Notes: generated by a model from the letters alone, not told the origin. Positions 43,867 to 54,912 are shown, counted from the first letter of the stretch. The stretch is 64,000 nucleotides of DNA from Geminicoccaceae bacterium (GCA_020638495.1 JACKIN010000005.1:1-64000), one strand, 5' to 3'. A program made the numbers and translations.

Positions 43867-44496
43867 TCAGGGCGCTGATGACGCCACCTCTTGGAGGACG
43901 AGCACGCGACCTTCCGGGTCGGCGAGGCTCGGATGAAGCTCGACCCGCATTGTCCCCACTTCGCCGAGCGCGGTCAATTCCGCGTCGACGCCGCGGCCCT
44001 TCAGCAGCACCAGCCGCCCGCCCGCCCGCAGCAGCGGCCGGGCCAGAGGCACGAGCTGGACCAGCGGGGCTAGTGCCCGCGCCGTCACCACGTCGACGGC
44101 GAGCGACAGGGTCTCGATCCGCACGGGATGCACGGTGACGCCGGCGAGGCCCATGCGCCGCGCCGCCTCGCGCAGGAACTGCGCCTTGCGCCGATCGGAT
44201 TCGACGAGATGCACCTCCGGCACGCCCATGGCGGCGAGCACGAGGCCGGGCAGCCCGGCGCCGCTGCCGAGGTCCGCCAGCGTGGCGCAACCCGCTGGCA
44301 GATGCCGGAAGAGCTGGGCGGAATCGAGGATGTGCCGACGCCAGGCATCGTCGAGAGTCGAGGCGCCGACGAGGTTGATCGCCTTTTGCCACTGGCGCAG
44401 CAGCTCGAGATAGAGCGTCAGGCGCTCCACTGTTTCACGTGAAACAGGCACCTGCGCCGCGAAGCCCGCCGCATCGAGCGGCGCCTCACGCCGCAC
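43867..44496 (-). CDS. rsmG: 16S rRNA (guanine527-N7)-methyltransferase RsmG
   Basis: A 209-residue SAM-dependent methyltransferase of the 530-loop of 16S rRNA. The motifs NLVGASTLDDAWRRHILDSA, TLADLGSGAGLPGLVLA (SAM site) and VVTARALAPL are present. The gene overlaps mnmG by 11 nt. A perfect parS palindrome lies inside its 5' part, encoding the residues VSRET, so the coding sequence is constrained by ParB binding. Confidence 0.93.
   Translation of the reverse strand: MRREAPLDAAGFAAQVPVSRETVERLTLYLELLRQWQKAINLVGASTLDDAWRRHILDSAQLFRHLPAGCATLADLGSGAGLPGLVLAAMGVPEVHLVESDRRKAQFLREAARRMGLAGVTVHPVRIETLSLAVDVVTARALAPLVQLVPLARPLLRAGGRLVLLKGRGVDAELTALGEVGTMRVELHPSLADPEGRVLVLQEVASSAP
44431..44446. other. 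parS: parS centromere site 1 (inside rsmG)
   Basis: TGTTTCACGTGAAACA is a perfect 16-bp palindrome and an exact match to the bacterial parS consensus. It lies within the rsmG reading frame, about 1.4 kb from parB and 12 kb from the candidate origin. ParB loads here. Confidence 0.95.
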
Positions 44497-46336
44497 GTCG
44501 GACGTGCCGGTAGAGAAGCGTGAGGGCTGCCGGGGTCATGCCCGGCAGGCGGGCGGCGGCCCCGAGCGTGGTCGGCCGGACGCGGCTCAGCAGCGCGCGC
44601 AGCTCGCCGCTGAGCCCGGCCAGTGCGGCGAAGTCGACCTCGGGCGGCAGATCCAGCGACTCCTCGCGACGAAAATCCGCGATGTCCGCCACCTGACGCT
44701 TCAGATAGGGCGCATAGCGCTCACCGATCTCGATCTGCTCGGCTATCTCGGCGGCGATGTCGCCGAGCTCGGGCCAGATGGTCGCCAGCCGGGCAATATC
44801 GACTTCCGGCGAAGCCAGGAGCTGCCGCGCGGTGCGGGTCGCCCCGTCATGGTTCACCCTGATGCCGTACGTCGCAGCCTCCGGCGGTGTCAGCCGGTGG
44901 TCATCGAGCAGCGCCTCGGCCCGGGTCAGCTTGTCCAGCTTGTCCAGAAGTCGCGCATGGCGCGCGGTGCCGACGAGGCCCAGCCCGGTGCCACGCTCGG
45001 TCAGCCGGCGATCGGCGTTGTCGGCGCGGAGCATAAGCCGGTACTCGGCGCGGCTCGTGAACATGCGATAGGGCTCGGTGATGCCCTGGGTCGTGAGATC
45101 GTCGACCAGCACGCCGATATAGGCCTCCGCCCGGTCGAGCACGGCGTCCGGCCGGCGGCCTGATGCCCTGAGGGCCGCGTTGGCGCCGGCCATGATGCCC
45201 TGCGCCGCCGCCTCCTCGTAGCCGGTCGTGCCGTTGATCTGGCCGGCGAGGAAGAGGCCGGGAAGGGCCCTGAGCTCGAGCGTCGGGTCGAGCTCCCGCG
45301 GATCGACGTGATCGTATTCGATGGCATAGCCGGGCTGGGTGATCACCGCCCGGCCGAGCCCCGGAATGGTCCGGACGAGCGCCTCCTGCACGGCCCGCGG
45401 CAGCGAGGTGGAGATGCCGTTGGGGTAGACCGTGTGGTCGTCGAGGCCTTCCGGCTCCAGGAAGACCTGATGGCCGGTGCGCTCGGCGAAGCGCACCACC
45501 TTGTCCTCGATCGACGGGCAGTAGCGCACGCCGGTGGCCGCGATCTGGCCGGAGAAGAGCGGCGCCTCGTGCAGATGGGCGCGGATCAGGTCGTGGCTCG
45601 CCTCGGTCGTCCGGGTGACGTGGCAGGCGATCTGCGGGTTGGTGATCCGCGTCGTGAGGAACGAGAAGGGGCGGGGCGGCTCGTCGCCGGGCTGCCGGGC
45701 CAGCGCCGCCCAGTCGATGGTGCGACCATCGAGCCGGGGCGGCGTGCCGGTCTTCAGCCGGCCGAGCCGGACACCCGCTGCCTCGAGGTCCCGCGCCAGG
45801 GCCACCGCCGGCTGGTCCCCCACCCGCCCGGCGGGCCAGCGCTCGGTCCCGAGATGGATCTCGCCGCGCAGGAACGTGCCGGTGGTCAGCACCACTGCCC
45901 CGGCCCGCAGCTCACGGCCTTCGGCCGTCACCACGCCGGTGACCCTTGTGCCATGGCGAAGCAGGCCCGCCGCCTCGCCCTCGGCGAGGACGAGCCCGGC
46001 CTGCGCGGCGAGGAGGTCCTGGACCGCCCGGACATAGAGCCGGCGGTCGGCCTGGGCGCGCGGGCCCTGCACGGCTGGCCCCTTGCGGCGGTTGAGGACG
46101 CGGAACTGGATGCCGCCCGCATCGATGGCGCGGCCCATCAGGCCGTCGAGGGCGTCGATCTCGCGCACCAGATGGCCGCGCCCGAGCCCGCCGATGGCCG
46201 GGTTGCAGGACATCGCCCCGATGGTTGCCAGCTTCTGGGTGAGCAGCAGCGTGCGGGCACCCATCCGGGCGCTCGCCGCCGCCGCTTCGGCCCCCGCATG
46301 GCCGCCGCCGATGACAATGACGTCGTGGCTCTCCAT
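44486..46336 (-). CDS. mnmG: tRNA uridine-5-carboxymethylaminomethyl synthesis protein MnmG (GidA)
   Basis: A 616-residue FAD protein that with MnmE modifies wobble uridine 34 of several tRNAs. The FAD motif VIVIGGGHAGAEAAAASARM, the MSCNPAIGGLGRGHLVREID and GPRAQADRRLY blocks, and the tetrahydrofolate/FAD region GRLKTGTPPRLDG are present; the C-terminal helical domain ends LTLLYRHVRRAA. It overlaps rsmG by 11 nt. Its usual upstream partner mnmE is separated from it here by an antiporter gene on the other strand. Confidence 0.95.
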   Translation of the reverse strand: MESHDVIVIGGGHAGAEAAAASARMGARTLLLTQKLATIGAMSCNPAIGGLGRGHLVREIDALDGLMGRAIDAGGIQFRVLNRRKGPAVQGPRAQADRRLYVRAVQDLLAAQAGLVLAEGEAAGLLRHGTRVTGVVTAEGRELRAGAVVLTTGTFLRGEIHLGTERWPAGRVGDQPAVALARDLEAAGVRLGRLKTGTPPRLDGRTIDWAALARQPGDEPPRPFSFLTTRITNPQIACHVTRTTEASHDLIRAHLHEAPLFSGQIAATGVRYCPSIEDKVVRFAERTGHQVFLEPEGLDDHTVYPNGISTSLPRAVQEALVRTIPGLGRAVITQPGYAIEYDHVDPRELDPTLELRALPGLFLAGQINGTTGYEEAAAQGIMAGANAALRASGRRPDAVLDRAEAYIGVLVDDLTTQGITEPYRMFTSRAEYRLMLRADNADRRLTERGTGLGLVGTARHARLLDKLDKLTRAEALLDDHRLTPPEAATYGIRVNHDGATRTARQLLASPEVDIARLATIWPELGDIAAEIAEQIEIGERYAPYLKRQVADIADFRREESLDLPPEVDFAALAGLSGELRALLSRVRPTTLGAAARLPGMTPAALTLLYRHVRRAA

Positions 46337-46426
46337 GGCCGGCTATGTGCGCCGGCGAGCCGGCAGCGTCAAGCGAGGCCCGGCGACGGCTGGACGGCGG
46401 CGGCCGAGACGTGCTTTCTGCGGCGC

Positions 46427-48922
46427 ATGAGCGGAATCGGTGGCGTCATCCTCGGCTTCGGCGTGCTTCTGGCACTGATCGCACCTTTGCCGCCATTGGC
46501 CGAGCGGCTGCGCCTGCCGTACACCGTCCTGCTCGCGATTCTGGGCTGCTGCCTCGGGCTGCTGACCGGGTTTGCCGCCCGGTTCGAGGAGATGCTCATC
46601 GATTCCGACGTGCTCGACCTGGTGGCGGCGATCAGCGAGCTCGAGGTCGGCTCGGCGGTCTTCCTCTGGGTGTTCCTCCCGCTGATCCTCTTTCACAGTG
46701 CCATGGAGCTCGACAGTCGCGCCCTGCTCGAGGATATCGGCCCGGTCATCCTCCTCGCGGTGGTGGCGGTCCTTGCGACGACCCTGATCGCCGGGCTCGC
46801 CATCTGGAGCGTCTCGACCGTCACGCTCGCGAGCTGCCTCCTGGTCGGGGCGATCATCGCCACCACGGATCCGATCGCCGTCATCAACGTCTTCCAGGAA
46901 GTCGGCGCACCCCGGCGGCTGGTGAGCCTCGTCGAGGGCGAGAGCCTGCTCAACGATGCCGCTGCCATCGCCCTCACCACCAGCCTGCTGGCGCTGGTGG
47001 TCGGGCTGGCTGCCCCATCGTTCGAGACAATCGTCGGCGACTTCGTCGTCAGCATGGCCGGCGGAGCCGTGTTCGGCCTCGTCGTCGGCCGGCTGGCCGG
47101 GCTGCTGCTGACCCGGCTCGACGAGGCGGGGCCGGCCGAGATCACGCTCAGCGTCGCCGTCGCCTATCTCACCTATGCCATTGCCGAGCTGCAGTTCGGC
47201 ATCTCCGGCGTGGTCGCCGTCGTGGCCGCCGGCATCGTCTTCGGTGCCCAGGGCCGCGCCGGCCTGTCGCGGGCCGACTGGCGCTCGCTCATCGCCATCT
47301 GGGCGCAGCTCAGCTTCTGGGCCAGCTCCCTCATCTTCGTCCTGGCGGCGATGCTGGCCCCGAAGACGCTGGCAACCGCCGGCCCGTTCGATGCGGTGCT
47401 GCTGGTGCTGCTGACCCTGGGGGCGCTCGGCTCGCGGGCCATGATCCTCTACGGCGCCTTGCCGCTGATGGAGGCCATCGGCCTCGCCGGCCGCATCCAG
47501 ACCAGCTTCAAGCATGTCATGCTGTGGGGCGGGCTGCGCGGCGCCATCACCCTCGCCCTCGCCCTCGCGGTCACCGAGAACCCGCTGGTGCCGGACGAGG
47601 TCCAGCATCTGGTGGCGGTGCTGGCTACCGGCTACGTGCTGTTCACCCTCTTCGTCCAGGCGACCACGCTCCGCTGGCTGATCCGCCTGGTCGGCCTCGA
47701 CCGCCTGTCGCCGCTCGAGGAAATCCTCAGGCAGCGAGCCATCCTGCTCACCCATGGCGAGATCGTCGACACGCTGCGCGACGCGGCGGCCGAGCGCATG
47801 CTCGACCCCGCCAGCGTCGAGGCGGTGGCGAACGACTACCGGCAGCAGGATGCAGCGGCCGTCGCCCGGCCGGTGGGCGAGGAGATGCAGCGGCGACAGG
47901 TGGTTCTGGCGCTCCTGACGCTCAGCCGGCGTGAGGCGGAGCTCTATGCCGAGGAGCGCGCCCGGCGCATGATCGCGCGCTCGGCCAATGCGGCGCTGGT
48001 CCGCCAGGTCGGCGCCCTGATCGATGCGCTGCGCGCCGACGGGCTGGAGGGCTACCGCTACCTCGCGCGCGACCAGGTGCGTTTCGACCGGGCAACCCGC
48101 TTTGCCGCGTTCCTGCATCGCCGGCTGCGCTGGGACACGCCTCTCGCCCGTCGGCTGACCCTGCATCTCGAGCGCGACATCGTGCAGCGCTACGTGCTGA
48201 GCGAGCTGATGACCTTCAATACCGAGCGCATTCGCGGCCTGTTCGGCGAGCGCGTCAGCGAGGTTGCGGGTCTTTTTCTGGAAACCCGCCTCGACCAGGT
48301 CGAGCGGGCGATCGACGCGATGCGCCTGCAGTACCCCGACTACTGGGCCTCGTTCGGCAAGCGATATCTGGCGCTCGCGGCTCTTCGTCTCGAATATGCC
48401 GCGATCGAGCAGATGGAGCAGGAGCGGCTGCTGTCGCCGCAGGTCGCCCACATGATGGGCCAGGCGCTGCGGCAGCGCCGCACCCGCCTCGAGCGCCCGC
48501 CACACCTCGATCTCGGCCTGCGTACGGCCGAGCTCATCCGGCACATGCCGCTCTTCGCCAAGCTGGACGAGAAGGAGATCAAGCAGCTGGCGCGGCAGCT
48601 CAAGACCCGGCTGGCCCTGCCCGGCGAGCGGATCGTGCGACGCGGCGAGCCGGGCGACGCCATGTTCTTCATCGCCACCGGCGCCGTCGAGGTGCGTGTC
48701 CAGCCCGAGCCGGTGCGGCTCGGGACGGGCGACTTCTTCGGCGAGCTGGCGCTGCTGACCCGGCGACCCCGCAATGCCGATGTGGTCGCCATCGGCTTCT
48801 GCCGCCTGCTGATCCTGCGTCGCGAGCTGTTCGAGCAGGTGATGGGCAGTCACAGCGTGCTCGGCCGCCGGGTTCGCGAGGTGGCGACCCGGCGGCACGC
48901 CGAACGGACCTCCGCCGGCTGA
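46427..48922 (+). CDS. CPA1-type Na+/H+ antiporter with cyclic-nucleotide-binding domain
   Basis: An 831-residue protein starting at ATG 46427. Residues 1-430 are a monovalent-cation/proton antiporter with about 12 helices; IATTDPIAVINVFQEVGAP and GESLLNDAAAIALT carry the ion-binding Asp residues of the NhaP/SOS1 group. Residues 430-700 are soluble and helical (LTLSRREAELYAEERARRMI). Residues about 705-820 form a cNMP-binding domain (ERIVRRGEPGDAMFFIATGA, then GDFFGELALLTRRPRNADV) with the FGELALL phosphate cassette. The architecture resembles plant SOS1. It lies between mnmG and mnmE on the opposite strand. Confidence 0.88.
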   Translation: MSGIGGVILGFGVLLALIAPLPPLAERLRLPYTVLLAILGCCLGLLTGFAARFEEMLIDSDVLDLVAAISELEVGSAVFLWVFLPLILFHSAMELDSRALLEDIGPVILLAVVAVLATTLIAGLAIWSVSTVTLASCLLVGAIIATTDPIAVINVFQEVGAPRRLVSLVEGESLLNDAAAIALTTSLLALVVGLAAPSFETIVGDFVVSMAGGAVFGLVVGRLAGLLLTRLDEAGPAEITLSVAVAYLTYAIAELQFGISGVVAVVAAGIVFGAQGRAGLSRADWRSLIAIWAQLSFWASSLIFVLAAMLAPKTLATAGPFDAVLLVLLTLGALGSRAMILYGALPLMEAIGLAGRIQTSFKHVMLWGGLRGAITLALALAVTENPLVPDEVQHLVAVLATGYVLFTLFVQATTLRWLIRLVGLDRLSPLEEILRQRAILLTHGEIVDTLRDAAAERMLDPASVEAVANDYRQQDAAAVARPVGEEMQRRQVVLALLTLSRREAELYAEERARRMIARSANAALVRQVGALIDALRADGLEGYRYLARDQVRFDRATRFAAFLHRRLRWDTPLARRLTLHLERDIVQRYVLSELMTFNTERIRGLFGERVSEVAGLFLETRLDQVERAIDAMRLQYPDYWASFGKRYLALAALRLEYAAIEQMEQERLLSPQVAHMMGQALRQRRTRLERPPHLDLGLRTAELIRHMPLFAKLDEKEIKQLARQLKTRLALPGERIVRRGEPGDAMFFIATGAVEVRVQPEPVRLGTGDFFGELALLTRRPRNADVVAIGFCRLLILRRELFEQVMGSHSVLGRRVREVATRRHAERTSAG

Positions 48923-48939
48923 TGGCCCCACAGCGGCGC

Positions 48940-48955
48940 TGTTTCACGTGAAACA
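48940..48955. other. parS: parS centromere site 2 (between antiporter and mnmE)
   Basis: A second exact TGTTTCACGTGAAACA palindrome; flanking bases extend it to a 20-bp dyad (48938-48957). It sits 17 nt past the antiporter stop and just beyond the mnmE stop, an intergenic site 4.5 kb from parS site 1 and 7 kb from the candidate origin. Confidence 0.95.
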
Positions 48956-48958
48956 GCG

Positions 48959-50284
48959 TCACTTGCCGATGCAGAACTCGCTGAACACCCGATCCAGGAT
49001 GTCCTCGACACCGAAAGCGCCGGTGATGCGGCCGAGCGCACGGCCGGCAAGCCGGACCTCCTCCGCCAGCAGCCCGAGATCGCCCGCGACACCGAGCGCC
49101 AGCGCCCGTTCCAGGGCATTTTGGGCATCGTGCAGAGCGGTGCGGTGCCGGGCGCGGGTGAGCAGCACCTCGTCCGTGCCCGGCAGCAGGTCGCGGGCGA
49201 CGGCAGCGACGGCTGCCAGCAGTCCATCCAGCCCCTCGCCGGTTGTGGCCGAGACGCCAATGACCCCTGGCAGCAAATCGTGGCGACGACACAGATCGAG
49301 CTTGTTGAGGACGCGGAGCGTGGTCGGATCGTTGCCTTCGGCTTCCGGCAGATCGGCAGGATCGTCGACCACCAGCAGCCTGAGATCGGCGGACGCCGCC
49401 CGGGCCTTGGCCCGGGCGATGCCTTGGAGCTCGATCGGGTCGTCGCTGTCGCGCAGCCCGGCCGTGTCGAGCAGCGTCACCGGCAGGCTGTCCAGATCGA
49501 GCGCCACCTCGATGACGTCGCGCGTGGTGCCGGCGAAGGGTGTCACGATCGCCACGTCCCGCCGGGCGATCGCGTTGACGAGGCTCGACTTGCCGACATT
49601 GGGGGCGCCGATCACCGCGATGGCGATGCCGCGCCGCAGGCGCTCACCCCGTCGGCCGTCGTCCAGATGGCGTCGAAGGTCGGCCGCAAGGGCCGCGAGA
49701 TCCGGCTCGACGAATGCCCAGAGCCTGTCCGGAACCTCCTCCTCCGCGGCGAAGTCGATCTCCGCCTCGAGCAGGGCGAGGGCCCGCAGGAGGCGCTCGC
49801 GCCAGTCCACATAGAGGGCCCCGAGCGCGCCATCCATCTGGCGGAGCGCTGCCCGTGCCTGGGCGGCGCTCGTCGCGTCGATCAGGTCGGCCAGGCCCTC
49901 GGCAGCCGTGAGGTCGAGCTTGCCTGCCAGGAACGCGCGGCGGCTGAACTCGCCGGGCTCGGCTGGCCTCAGCTCCGGCATCGCGCCGAGCGCCTCGACC
50001 AGCGAACGGGCGACCGCGGCGCCGCCGTGATGCTGGATCTCGAGCACGTCCTCGCCCGTGCTGCTCGACGGCGCCGGAAAGAAGAGCAGCAGGGCACGAT
50101 CGAGCAGGGCGCCGCTCGCCGGATCGCGCAGTTCGGCGACCGTTGCCCGGCGTGGCTCCGGGACCCGGCCGGCCAGCTGCTCGGCCGCCGGCGCCGCGGC
50201 CGGGCCGGAAATCCGCAGGACGCCGAGCGCCGAGCGCCCGGGCGGGGTGGCCGGTGCAAAGACCGTGGCCCGCCGCTCGTTCAT
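48959..50284 (-). CDS. mnmE: tRNA modification GTPase MnmE (TrmE)
   Basis: A 441-residue G protein, partner of MnmG. The N-terminal folate-binding domain (TVFAPATPPGRSALGVLRIS), the inserted G domain with Walker A GAPNVGKSSLVNAIA, TTRD, DTAGLRDSDDPIE and NKLDL, and the C-terminal FCIGK motif with the essential cysteine are all present. The ATG of MNERRATVFAP is preferred over one 42 nt upstream. The DUF6489 gene precedes it by 13 nt on the same strand. Confidence 0.95.
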   Translation of the reverse strand: MNERRATVFAPATPPGRSALGVLRISGPAAAPAAEQLAGRVPEPRRATVAELRDPASGALLDRALLLFFPAPSSSTGEDVLEIQHHGGAAVARSLVEALGAMPELRPAEPGEFSRRAFLAGKLDLTAAEGLADLIDATSAAQARAALRQMDGALGALYVDWRERLLRALALLEAEIDFAAEEEVPDRLWAFVEPDLAALAADLRRHLDDGRRGERLRRGIAIAVIGAPNVGKSSLVNAIARRDVAIVTPFAGTTRDVIEVALDLDSLPVTLLDTAGLRDSDDPIELQGIARAKARAASADLRLLVVDDPADLPEAEGNDPTTLRVLNKLDLCRRHDLLPGVIGVSATTGEGLDGLLAAVAAVARDLLPGTDEVLLTRARHRTALHDAQNALERALALGVAGDLGLLAEEVRLAGRALGRITGAFGVEDILDRVFSEFCIGK

Positions 50285-50297
50285 CGACAGCCTGTCC

Positions 50298-50591
50298 TCA
50301 GGGCTTGCGGCTCTTGTCGGCGCCACCCTCGTCGCTCGGCTTGCGGTTGCGCTGGACCCCGGCTGCCGCGGCGGCGAGCTGGGTCCACATCGACTGGAAC
50401 TGCTCGACCCCCTTCATCCCGATCGGCAGCCATTGCTCGAGCATCGCCTTGCCGTCCATCTCGTGCACGGTCTTCTTGAGCTGCGCCTCGATCTCCTCGA
50501 TCAGCCGCTGCTGCATCGGCGCCACCTCGGGCAGGCCGAGGAAGTGCCGTGCCTCCTCCGGCGTGCATTCGATCTCGATATTGAACTTCAA
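50298..50591 (-). CDS. DUF6489 family protein
   Basis: A 97-residue soluble protein starting MKFNIEIECTPEEARHFLGL, with PEVAPMQQRLIEEIEAQLKK and MEQW-like MLEQWLPIGMKGVEQFQSMW. This pattern matches DUF6489, usually encoded just upstream of mnmE in alphaproteobacteria, as here. The function is not known. The charged C-terminal tail (RNRKPSDEGGADKSRKP) is likely disordered. Confidence 0.75.
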   Translation of the reverse strand: MKFNIEIECTPEEARHFLGLPEVAPMQQRLIEEIEAQLKKTVHEMDGKAMLEQWLPIGMKGVEQFQSMWTQLAAAAAGVQRNRKPSDEGGADKSRKP

Positions 50592-50745
50592 GGCCGTTCC
50601 CCATCCGCTGCTGACGCCGACTCGCCGCGACTATAGGTCAGGAGACCGGGGTGACGCCAGAAACAGCCGGGAGTGGTCGCCGCCGGCCTTGCCCGCGAGC
50701 GCGTTCCGGCCTAGCTCCGAAGCCAGCAGACGGAGGGAGCGATCG

Positions 50746-51726
50746 ATGGCGATGCAGATCAAGGTCGGGCGGCACGGCGGGCCCGAGGTGCTCGAGCGGG
50801 CGGAAGCCGAGGTGGGAGCGCCCGGGCCCGGGCAGGTCCGGCTCAGGCACACGGCGATCGGCCTGAATTTCATCGACACCTATTTCCGCTCCGGGCTCTA
50901 CCCGCCACCGGCCGGCCTGCCCTTCGTTCCGGGCCTCGAGGCCGCGGGCGTCGTCGAGGCGGTGGGCGAGGGCGTCGACGGCCTCGAGGTCGGCCAGCGC
51001 GTGGCCTATGGCACGGGCCCGCTCGGCGCCTACAGCACCGAGCGGCTGATCCCGGCCGAGAAGGTGGTCGCCATCGGCGACAAGATTGCCGACGAGACGG
51101 CGGCGGCGATGATGCTCAAGGGCCTGACCGCCCAGTATCTGCTGCGCCAGACCTATGTGGTGAAGCCGGGCGACACGATCCTTTTCCATGCTGCGGCCGG
51201 CGGCGTCGGGCTGATCGCCTGCCAGTGGGCGAAGCATCTGGGTGCCACGGTGATCGGCACGGCAGGCAGCCAGAAGAAGGCCGACCTCGCCAGGGCGCAT
51301 GGCTGCGACCACGTCATCCTCTACCGTGACGAGGACGTGCCGGGCCGGGTCAAGGAGCTGACCGGCGGCAAGGGCGTGCCCGTGGTCTATGATGGCGTCG
51401 GCAAGGACACCTTCGTCATGTCGCTCGACTGCCTTCGGCCCCGCGGCCTCCTGGTCAGCTTCGGCAATGCCTCGGGCGCGGTGGAGGGAGTCAATCTCGG
51501 CATCCTCGCCGCCAAGGGCTCGCTCTTCGTCACAAGGCCGACCATCGCCGGCTACACCTCGACCCGGGCCGAGCTCGAGGCCGCCGCCAGGGATGTGGTG
51601 GATGTCGTCGGCTCGGGGGCGGTGAAGATCGAGGTCAACCAGCGCTTCCCGCTCGCCCAGGCCGCCGACGCGCACCGGGCGCTCGAGGGCCGCAAGACGA
51701 CCGGACAGACCGTGCTCCTGCCATGA
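50746..51726 (+). CDS. qor: Quinone oxidoreductase (zinc-independent MDR family)
   Basis: A 326-residue NADPH:quinone reductase-type enzyme. The start MAMQIKVGRHGGPEVLERAE follows a GGAGGGA ribosome site. Motifs GLNFIDTYFRSGLYPPP, FVPGLEAAGVV, LKGLTAQYLLRQTYVVKPGD and the NADPH motif HAAAGGVGLIACQWAK are those of E. coli QorA; structural zinc cysteines are absent as expected. Its TGA overlaps the ATG of the phosphodiesterase gene by 4 nt, so the two are co-translated. Confidence 0.88.
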   Translation: MAMQIKVGRHGGPEVLERAEAEVGAPGPGQVRLRHTAIGLNFIDTYFRSGLYPPPAGLPFVPGLEAAGVVEAVGEGVDGLEVGQRVAYGTGPLGAYSTERLIPAEKVVAIGDKIADETAAAMMLKGLTAQYLLRQTYVVKPGDTILFHAAAGGVGLIACQWAKHLGATVIGTAGSQKKADLARAHGCDHVILYRDEDVPGRVKELTGGKGVPVVYDGVGKDTFVMSLDCLRPRGLLVSFGNASGAVEGVNLGILAAKGSLFVTRPTIAGYTSTRAELEAAARDVVDVVGSGAVKIEVNQRFPLAQAADAHRALEGRKTTGQTVLLP

Positions 51727-52556
51727 GCCGACCGGTCTTCTTCGCCCAGGTCTCGGATTTCCACATCCGTCCGCCAGGGGTGATCTTCGCCGACGTGGTC
51801 GACACGCTGGCCTTGCTGCGGGCGGCCGTCGACACGCTCGTCGGCTTCAGCCCAAAGCTCGACGCGGTGCTGGTCTCGGGCGACCTCACCAATGACGGCG
51901 AGGCCGAAGCCTATGCGCAGATCGCCCCGGAGCTCGCCCGGCTGCCGATGCCCGTCTATGTGGTGCCGGGCAATCACGATCATCGCGAGCGGATCACCGC
52001 ACTCGCCGGCGTCGCGGAGGTCGGCCAGGGCAACGCGCACCGGCAGTTCACGGCCGAACTCGGCTCGCTTCACCTGATCGCCCTCGACAGCCTGGTCGAG
52101 GGCGAAGGTCACGGGGCGCTTTGCGCCGAGCGGCTGGCCTGGCTCGAGACCGAGCTCGAGCGGGCCGCCGGGCGGCGGATCCTGATCATGATCCATCACC
52201 CGCCGGCCGCCACCGGCATCGATTTCATGGACCGCATCGGGCTCCGGTCGAGCCCGGCGCTGGACGCCCTCATCCGGCGCCACGCCGGCTCGATCGAGCG
52301 GATCGTCTGCGGCCATGTGCACCGGCCGATCTTCTATCGCTGGCAGGGTGTCCCGGTGAGCGTGACGCCGGGTGTGGCGCACCAGGTGGTGCTCGGCCTC
52401 GACGGGCGCGAGCCCGGCTTCAACCTGGAGCCGCCGGGCTTCCACCTGCACCGCTGGACCGAGACCGAGGGCCTCGTGACTCACCACGTCCATCTCGGCA
52501 GCTATCCGGGGCCCTACTACTTCAGCGGCAACCCGGACAGGAAGCCGGCGACCTGA
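51723..52556 (+). CDS. CpdA-like class III cyclic-nucleotide phosphodiesterase (metallophosphoesterase)
   Basis: A 277-residue calcineurin-like phosphoesterase. All metal motifs are present: SDFHIRPP, VSGDLTNDG, VPGNHDHRE, MIHHPPAATG and CGHVHRP. This set with the AEAYAQ spacing is typical of CpdA, which hydrolyses cAMP. cAMP is therefore a reasonable substrate, supported by the adenylate cyclase and the cNMP-binding antiporter in the same window, but other phosphodiesters cannot be excluded. It overlaps the qor stop and is convergent with rho. Confidence 0.8.
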   Translation: MSRPVFFAQVSDFHIRPPGVIFADVVDTLALLRAAVDTLVGFSPKLDAVLVSGDLTNDGEAEAYAQIAPELARLPMPVYVVPGNHDHRERITALAGVAEVGQGNAHRQFTAELGSLHLIALDSLVEGEGHGALCAERLAWLETELERAAGRRILIMIHHPPAATGIDFMDRIGLRSSPALDALIRRHAGSIERIVCGHVHRPIFYRWQGVPVSVTPGVAHQVVLGLDGREPGFNLEPPGFHLHRWTETEGLVTHHVHLGSYPGPYYFSGNPDRKPAT

Positions 52557-52577
52557 AGGGGCTGCCGGCGGGGGCAG

Positions 52578-54425
<1,848 letters not shown>

Positions 54426-54501
54426 CATGTCCTCGGTGTCGTGAATCAATTCTATCTCGATTGTTGCGTTTGCTGGAATTTCTGGCGCTGCGGCCCACGG
54501 C

Positions 54502-54912
54502 TCAGAACGGCCGGAAGACCACCAGAACGACGATGCCCACGAACAGCAGGGTCGGCACTTCGTTGAAGACGCGATACCAGCGGGCCGATCGCGGCCGCTC
54601 ATCGGCGGCGAACCGCCTGACATCCCGTGCGATGAGCCCGTGGCAGCCGGCTATCCCGAGAACCAGCGCCAGCTTGGCGTGCAGCCACCCCTGGTCCCAC
54701 TGGCTCTGCAAGGTGGCCAGCCAAAGGCCGAAAATGAAGGTGGCAACCATCGCCGGCGTGCCGATCGCCTTCAGCAGGCGCCGCTCCATCACCTTGAAGG
54801 TCGCCGATGCCTCACCGCCTACCACCGCATCGCAATGATAGATCAACAGGCGCGGCAGATACCACATCGCCGCCATCCAGGCGGCGAAGGCCATGATATG
54901 GAGCGCCAACAA
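54502..54912 (-). CDS. hemJ: Protoporphyrinogen IX oxidase HemJ
   Basis: A 136-residue, four-helix membrane haem protein that oxidises protoporphyrinogen in haem synthesis. Family residues are in LALHIMAFAAWMAAMWYLPR (His ligand), LIYHCDAV, MERRLLKAI and GWLHAKLALVLGI (conserved His/Lys). A TTG at 54910-54912 would start the protein only four residues before the conserved His, shorter than usual. An upstream in-frame CTG at 54931-54933 would add ADLALWL and give a normal N-terminus, but no clear ribosome site was seen for either. Start unresolved. Confidence 0.82.
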   Translation of the reverse strand: MLALHIMAFAAWMAAMWYLPRLLIYHCDAVVGGEASATFKVMERRLLKAIGTPAMVATFIFGLWLATLQSQWDQGWLHAKLALVLGIAGCHGLIARDVRRFAADERPRSARWYRVFNEVPTLLFVGIVVLVVFRPF

